Source of the DNA: Nitrospirota bacterium
GTDB taxonomy: Bacteria > Nitrospirota > Thermodesulfovibrionia > Thermodesulfovibrionales > JdFR-88
DNA: 26,555 nt
Assembly (NCBI GenBank): GCA_021789735.1
Contig: JAJYJB010000032.1
Location: forward strand, 1-26,555
Direction: 5' to 3'
Part shown: in pieces, positions 22,128 to 26,555 of the stretch
Layout of the letters: every line of letters begins with the position of its first letter
Numbering within the stretch: position 1 is the stretch's first letter
The notes under the pieces: model-generated
Databases searched by the model: none
The model's input: only the letters and a program-made list of their open reading frames with translations
What the model was told of the DNA's origin: nothing
Made by a program: the position numbers and the translations under genes

Positions 22128-23894
22128 TTAATAATCCTGTTTTCCGAACTGAAGCTCGTAGAGACGCCTGTAAACGGGGGAGTTTTGCAGAAGCTCCTCG
22201 TGGGTGCCGCCCGCCACCAGCTTCCCTTTTTCCATCACCAGTATCCTTGTTGCCTTCCTTACGGTCGAAAGCCTGTGGGCGATAACAAAGGTGGTACGGT
22301 CCTTCATGAGGTTTTCAAGCGCCTTCTGCACCATGAGCTCGCTCGAGGAGTCCAGCGAGGAGGTGGCCTCGTCCAGGATGAGGACCGGCGGGCTCTTGAG
22401 GATGGCCCGCGCGATGGAAAGCCTCTGCCTCTGGCCGCCTGACAGCCTGACGCCCTTTTCCCCCACGACGGCGTCATAGCCGCCCGGAAGCTCCATTATG
22501 AAATCGTGGGCATATGCCGCCTTTGCCGCATTGATTATGTCCTCTTCGGGCGCGTCCGGCCTGCCAAAGGCGATATTGGCCCTGACCGTGTCGTTGAAAA
22601 GGAGCACTTCCTGGCTCACCATTCCGAACTGGGCCCTCAGCGATGGAAGGCTCGCACGCGAAATGTCCGCCCCGTCCAGGAGAATGCTGCCCCCCGATAG
22701 CTCGTAAAATCTCGGGATGAGGCTGGCAAGCGTGGACTTCCCGCTGCCGCTTTCCCCAACGATGGCTATGATCTCGCCCTTTGCGACCCTGAAGCTTATT
22801 CCGTCAAGCGCCTTGCGATTGTTTTTGTTTTTGTTTTCAGCACCCGGATAGACAAAAGACACATTTTTAAACTCGATAGACTCTTGCAGAACGGGGATGG
22901 GAACGCCGCCTTTGGGCTCCGTCTCAAGACCCAGCACCTCAAATATCCTCGCCAGCGGGGCCCTCACCCTGTGCACCTCGGCGTTCACCCTGGAAAGCCT
23001 CCTTGCCGGGGTGTAGACAAGGAATATGGCCGTAAGAAACGAGGTAAATCCCCCCGCGGTCAGACGGCCCGTGACCACAAGCCTGCCTCCGTACCACAGC
23101 ACGAAGGCAATGGCCGCCCCGCCCGCCACCTCCATTACCACGGAGGCAAGCTCCCTCACCCTCACGGAGCGCATATTTTCCCTGTAGAAATCCCAGTTCA
23201 GCCCGAGGAAGCGCTCCTTCTGGGTATCTTCCCGCACGAAGGCCTTTATTATCTTTATCCCGGTGAAACCCTCCGACAGGTCCTCAACTATCCCTGCCGC
23301 CTTTTCCTGTATGCGCTGGCTTATGCGCCTGAGCCTCCTCGCTATCTTGTCCACCCCGTAGAACGCCGCCGGAAGGAGAAAGACCGCAACAGCCGCCAGG
23401 TCCCACCTGAGCCAGAAGGCATATCCTATGAGGCATATGGTGGTGGCGGCCTCCACGAACAGCTGCCTCACCGTAAGGGAGATGATCTGCTGGACCGCGG
23501 CGGTGTCGTTTACCACCCTGGATATCAGCTCCCCGCTGGAGGAGGAGTTGAAATACCCGATGGGCATGTCCAGGATGTTCTCATACAGGCGCTGCCTCAT
23601 GTCCGCGACAAGCTTCTGGCTGGCCGACTGCATCAGGTATTCATAGGAGAAATTGAGCGCCGCCCTTGAAAGGAATATCGCCATTACCGCGAGGGGGATA
23701 AGGGCCAGGATGCCCTGGCTCCTGTTCACAAGTATGCCGTCGGTCACGGGCTTTACTATCCAGGCCAGGGCACCGTTCAAACCCGCGATGACAAGGCTTA
23801 TGAAGAGGGCGGCCGCTATCCGCCGCCAGTAGGGCTTTATAAGGACGTAGAACCGCTTGATCTCGTCCAGGGTCTCGGATTTCTTTCCAGGCAT
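22128..23894 (-). CDS. msbA: MsbA-type lipid A exporter, ABC transporter
   Basis: Homodimeric ABC exporter that flips lipid A-core across the inner membrane. The 588-residue product has an N-terminal six-helix transmembrane domain (about 20-310) and an ATPase domain with Walker A GESGSGKST (380-388), Q-loop VSQE, signature LSGGQ (484-488), Walker B VLILDEA (D508/E509) and H-loop AHRLST. ATG 23894 gives the expected N-terminus MPGKKSETLDEIKRF; a longer frame adds an unsupported extension. A short Asn/Lys insert (ENKNKNNRK) after YPGA in the ATPase domain is encoded by an A-rich tract. It lies between two ligase-like genes and close to GT2 genes, which supports lipid A over drug export. A TAAAAT -10 at 23902-23907 predicts a 1-base leader. 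Confidence 0.9.
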   Translation of the reverse strand: MPGKKSETLDEIKRFYVLIKPYWRRIAAALFISLVIAGLNGALAWIVKPVTDGILVNRSQGILALIPLAVMAIFLSRAALNFSYEYLMQSASQKLVADMRQRLYENILDMPIGYFNSSSSGELISRVVNDTAAVQQIISLTVRQLFVEAATTICLIGYAFWLRWDLAAVAVFLLPAAFYGVDKIARRLRRISQRIQEKAAGIVEDLSEGFTGIKIIKAFVREDTQKERFLGLNWDFYRENMRSVRVRELASVVMEVAGGAAIAFVLWYGGRLVVTGRLTAGGFTSFLTAIFLVYTPARRLSRVNAEVHRVRAPLARIFEVLGLETEPKGGVPIPVLQESIEFKNVSFVYPGAENKNKNNRKALDGISFRVAKGEIIAIVGESGSGKSTLASLIPRFYELSGGSILLDGADISRASLPSLRAQFGMVSQEVLLFNDTVRANIAFGRPDAPEEDIINAAKAAYAHDFIMELPGGYDAVVGEKGVRLSGGQRQRLSIARAILKSPPVLILDEATSSLDSSSELMVQKALENLMKDRTTFVIAHRLSTVRKATRILVMEKGKLVAGGTHEELLQNSPVYRRLYELQFGKQDY

Positions 23895-23901
23895 CCAGAA
23901 T

Positions 23902-23907
23902 ATTTTA
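23902..23907 (-). promoter_or_regulatory. -10-like box just upstream of msbA
   Basis: TAAAAT on the minus strand (five of six consensus bases) lies 7 bases before the msbA ATG. There is no Shine-Dalgarno sequence in the short stretch between and no good -35 box. Confidence 0.3.
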
Positions 23908-23946
23908 ATTAAAAGATGGCCTAAAAATACAGAAAAAGAATATGTT

Positions 23947-25152
23947 TCAGGCGCGTTCGAGCGCGGGCGCTCCCTTGCCCGCCGCAAGGCACATGCCGTA
24001 GAACAGGGCCAGGAGCATCCCTGACTGGTGGCTCATTATCTGCGTGTCCGTCATCGAGCCCACCGTCAGGATGGCCATGAAAGAGATCATGGCAAAACCG
24101 TAAACGGCATGTCTTCTTTTCCACCCTGTGCCCACCGGCACGGCCCACAACCATATGACGGCAAGTATCCCCGGCAGCCCGTAACTGGCGGCCATATACA
24201 AAAAAGTGTTTTGCGGCTGGGAGGCTCTGGGCAGTCCGCTCTGTCTCATCCTGTCCATGAGATAGGCGTATCCCCCCGTGCCCGCGCCGGCAAAAGGGTG
24301 CATCCTGAATATCCTGACGGCCATGCCCCATAAGTAATAATGAAATCCAAGCGGGGTCAGGACAATCCCCCTGCTGTAATTGGCGGTGTCGCTGACGACC
24401 TCCTTCAGCCTGCTCTGCACGACCGGCGACAGGAATATCACGCCCACAAGCAGAAGACCGGCCGCAAAAGCAAATTTGAGCCTCTTTCTGCTCCTGCCAA
24501 GAATGTTATAGAAGATAACGGGCGAAAGCAGGATAATGGCGGCCTGACCGGCGTCCGTCAGCAGCATCGCAAGCGCCGCAAACTGCACCGCCATGAGCCC
24601 GGCGCAAAGCGCCTTGTGCGATCTCTTTCGCGACTCCGCGAAATAAAATGACAACAGGAGGATGCTGAGGGTGGTGAGCTGCGACAGCTCTATATGGCCC
24701 CATTTGCCGAAAAAAGCGTCCTCATACTGGTTGGCGCGGTATATAAGGCCCGCGACCTGCCCAAGAAACACAAGGGAGGTGAACGTAACTCCCGCTATGA
24801 AGGATTTGAAAAAAGCTTCCGTCCCGTAACCGGCCACCAACACGCCAGCCACGATGAAAGTAAAAAGCCAGTAATCGGACCTCTGGGCGAACTTGAAACC
24901 TATCGCGGTGTCCCCGGAGTACAAAAGCCCTATCCACGGGAGCGCCATCATCACGAGGACGGGCCAGCCCCACTTCTGAAGCGCCAGTCCGGCGTCCTTC
25001 AGGAACCTCCCGGACAGCACCCACACGGCAAGAAGCAGCCCTTCGACTATGGACAGCGGCGATATGGAAACCGGCAGGAAAAAGAAAAGCGCGCACAGCC
25101 CGTAAAAAAGCATCCTCTCCACGCCGGATCCGGATACGGTCTTCTCGGTCAT
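23947..25152 (-). CDS. Second O-antigen ligase-like protein, active-site residues replaced
   Basis: A 401-residue polytopic membrane protein that aligns with the ligase-like protein at 20812-22071 over its C-terminal half. The paralogue's TGGRAGQAA corresponds here to LLTDAGQAA (Asp at 200 where Arg is expected), and HPHNSYL corresponds to QPQNTFL (Gln 314 for His). Since these Arg and His residues are the functional hallmarks of the Wzy_C/WaaL family, this copy may be inactive, regulatory or act on a different substrate. The start at 25152 (MTEKTVSG) is chosen because GGAG sits just upstream and the first membrane helix follows; ATG 25209 is an alternative. It sits upstream of msbA on the same strand, with a 52-base gap. 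Confidence 0.78.
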   Translation of the reverse strand: MTEKTVSGSGVERMLFYGLCALFFFLPVSISPLSIVEGLLLAVWVLSGRFLKDAGLALQKWGWPVLVMMALPWIGLLYSGDTAIGFKFAQRSDYWLFTFIVAGVLVAGYGTEAFFKSFIAGVTFTSLVFLGQVAGLIYRANQYEDAFFGKWGHIELSQLTTLSILLLSFYFAESRKRSHKALCAGLMAVQFAALAMLLTDAGQAAIILLSPVIFYNILGRSRKRLKFAFAAGLLLVGVIFLSPVVQSRLKEVVSDTANYSRGIVLTPLGFHYYLWGMAVRIFRMHPFAGAGTGGYAYLMDRMRQSGLPRASQPQNTFLYMAASYGLPGILAVIWLWAVPVGTGWKRRHAVYGFAMISFMAILTVGSMTDTQIMSHQSGMLLALFYGMCLAAGKGAPALERA

Positions 25153-25352
25153 TTTCTCCACGGCTAAAAAACCCAATCCAGTTAAAATTTTATTTGAAAC
25201 GCCATCCATTTTACAATCCGGCAGTTTCCCAAGGGTGTTAAGATTTGTAAAAAATTGTAAAGCCGCCGGGAAGAAAGCCCGCTTTAAAAGCCGGACAGTC
25301 AAAACGCAGCGCGTTTTCATGCCGGGCCGCGAGTGCCGGGACTCATAAAATT
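25153..25352. other. Intergenic region between ligase-like gene and gatA promoter
   Basis: No separate gene is supported; the longer minus-strand frame here is an upstream extension of the ligase-like gene. Three copies of TTGTAAA, in mixed orientation, lie within 25209-25262 and could be binding sites. No minus-strand promoter could be placed with confidence. Confidence 0.35.
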
Positions 25353-25381
25353 TTGACATTATCCGGCTGATAATTTATTCT
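25353..25381 (+). promoter_or_regulatory. Sigma70-type promoter of gatA
   Basis: Perfect TTGACA (25353-25358), a 17-base spacer and TATTCT (25376-25381, four of six consensus bases). Expected start near 25388, giving a leader of about 42 bases. The 12-mer TTTATTCTTTTA, which contains the -10 box, recurs at 25410-25421, where a second TATTCT would give a leader of only about 6 bases. Confidence 0.6.
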
Positions 25382-25429
25382 TTTAGTTCATAGGAAGATT
25401 CATGGACTTTTTATTCTTTTATTTTTCTC

Positions 25430-26555
25430 ATGGAACTGTTCGAGCTTGGCATAGAGGGCATTAAAGCCCTGCTGGACAAAAGGGAGGCCACCGCGAAAGA
25501 GGTGCTGGACGCCTTTTTTGCGCGTATGGACGCCGTTGAGGGGAAAGTCCGGGCCTATGTGACCCAGACCCGTGAGAAGGCCTATGAGATGGCCGCGGCC
25601 GCTGACACTCCATCCGGAGAAAAAAATCGAAAAACCCTTTCGGGGATCCCCCTTGCCATAAAAGACAACCTTTGCACAAAGGGGACAAGGACGACGTGCT
25701 CCTCGAAGATGCTTGAAAACTTCATCGCACCGTATGAGAGCACGGTCACGGAAAGGCTGTCCGGGGCAGGCGGCGTCTTCCTCGGGAAGACCAACCTGGA
25801 TGAGTTTGCAATGGGCTCCTCGACCGAGAATTCGGCCTTTTTTACGACAAAAAACCCATGGGACCTTGAGCGCATCCCCGGGGGAAGCAGCGGCGGCTCC
25901 GCCGCGGCCGTTGCCGCCGGAGAATGCGCTGCGGCGCTTGGCTCGGACACGGGTGGTTCCATAAGGCAGCCCGCCGCGCTGTGCGGCGTTGTGGGACTTA
26001 AGCCCACTTATGGCAGGGTATCAAGATACGGCCTGGTGGCCTTCGCCTCCTCGCTTGACCAGATCGGGCCCATTACGAAAACGGTGAAAGACGCCGCGAT
26101 AGTTCTAAATGCGATATCCGGGCCGGACAAGCTGGACTCCACCTCTGCGCCCCTTCCCGTGCCGGATTTCACCAGGGCCGCGGGGATGGATGTAAAGGGG
26201 CTCAGGATCGGCATACCGAAGGAATATTTCATAGAGGGCATGGACCCTGAAGTTGAAAAAGCGGTGCGCGGCGCGGTGGCGCAGCTTGAATCCCTGGGCG
26301 CGATACCCGTGGAGGTGAGCCTTCCGCACACGGGCTATGCGATAGCCACATATTACATCCTTGCCACCTCGGAGGCATCTTCGAACCTGGCCAGATACGA
26401 CGGGGTCAAATACGGGTTCAGGGCCGCGGGCAAAGACCTTCTGGACACCTATATGAAGACCAGGGCGCAGGGGTTCGGCCCCGAGGTCAAAAGAAGGATA
26501 ATGCTTGGCACCTATGCCCTCTCGGCCGGATACTACGAGGCCTACTACGGCAGGG
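25430..26555 (+). CDS. gatA: GatA, Asp/Glu-tRNA amidotransferase subunit A (3' truncated by window)
   Basis: Glutaminase subunit of GatCAB, which converts misacylated Glu-tRNA-Gln (and often Asp-tRNA-Asn) to the amidated form. The visible 375 residues hold the complete amidase catalytic triad: K78 (AIKDN), cis-Ser S153 (GGSSGGS) and nucleophile S177 ([11 protein letters not shown]). Each is offset by one from the S. aureus numbering as I recall it. The frame is open to the window edge, so roughly the last fifth is missing. The start ATG at 25430 has no Shine-Dalgarno sequence; the upstream stretch is T-rich. gatC is not immediately upstream, and gatB, if adjacent, would lie beyond the edge. 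It is functionally linked to gltX in this window. Confidence 0.96.
   Translation, partial: MELFELGIEGIKALLDKREATAKEVLDAFFARMDAVEGKVRAYVTQTREKAYEMAAAADTPSGEKNRKTLSGIPLAIKDNLCTKGTRTTCSSKMLENFIAPYESTVTERLSGAGGVFLGKTNLDEFAMGSSTENSAFFTTKNPWDLERIPGGSSGGSAAAVAAGECAAALGSDTGGSIRQPAALCGVVGLKPTYGRVSRYGLVAFASSLDQIGPITKTVKDAAIVLNAISGPDKLDSTSAPLPVPDFTRAAGMDVKGLRIGIPKEYFIEGMDPEVEKAVRGAVAQLESLGAIPVEVSLPHTGYAIATYYILATSEASSNLARYDGVKYGFRAAGKDLLDTYMKTRAQGFGPEVKRRIMLGTYALSAGYYEAYYGR

Noticed and set aside
22884..23669. 261-codon open frame antisense to msbA
   Set aside because: Low-complexity His/Pro/Arg-rich product typical of antisense translation; MsbA on the other strand is certain.

Overview
The window reads as chromosomal DNA of a Gram-negative, probably anaerobic bacterium of the Nitrospirota / Desulfobacterota kind. 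The hints are a small hexahaem c-type cytochrome, menaquinone made by the futalosine route (mqnE-mqnC), HslUV, an LPS assembly cluster with MsbA and O-antigen-ligase-like proteins, a GatCAB-type amidotransferase subunit, and heavy use of ATA (Ile) and AGG (Arg) codons in moderately GC-rich genes. The phylum is an inference. No rRNA, tRNA, CRISPR array, prophage or insertion sequence was found.

Layout. 1-1168: a periplasmic hexahaem cytochrome (minus) and a shared upstream region. 1169-3703: hslV-hslU-rlpA, overlapping on the plus strand. 3704-5200: GC-rich hairpins, then a promoter, a strong ribosome binding site, a 34-codon peptide gene and an overlapping radical SAM/SPASM gene; this is the most promising undescribed unit (possible RiPP precursor plus maturase). 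5377-8570: mqnE, mqnC and a thioredoxin-reductase-like flavoprotein that has lost the usual NADPH-binding residues. 8588-10506: two DUF2267 paralogues flanking a TPR protein, with a palindromic interspersed repeat. 10617-13819: gltX-gpsA-larB, overlapping on the minus strand. 14237-17435: tilS and hisA-hisF (minus), separated by a second copy of the palindromic repeat. 17460-25152: an envelope polysaccharide cluster. A DUF3108 periplasmic protein and three GT2 glycosyltransferases run rightward, and waaL-like, msbA and a second, degenerate waaL-like gene run leftward to meet them. 25430-end: gatA, cut by the window edge, behind a good sigma70-type promoter.

How the genes connect. The GT2 enzymes would build core or O-antigen sugars, MsbA would flip lipid A-core, and the ligase-like protein would attach O-chains. 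GltX and GatA would jointly supply Glu-/Gln-tRNA. TilS makes the tRNA that reads ATA, a codon used often here. MqnE and MqnC are consecutive-pathway radical SAM enzymes for menaquinone, a quinone that would suit the cytochrome-based respiration.

A recurrent regulatory theme is promoter -10 boxes lying 6 to 9 bases before start codons that have no Shine-Dalgarno sequence (mqnE, hisA, waaL-like, msbA, DUF3108). This suggests leaderless or near-leaderless mRNAs, including one symmetrical -10 shared by divergent hisA and the DUF3108 gene.
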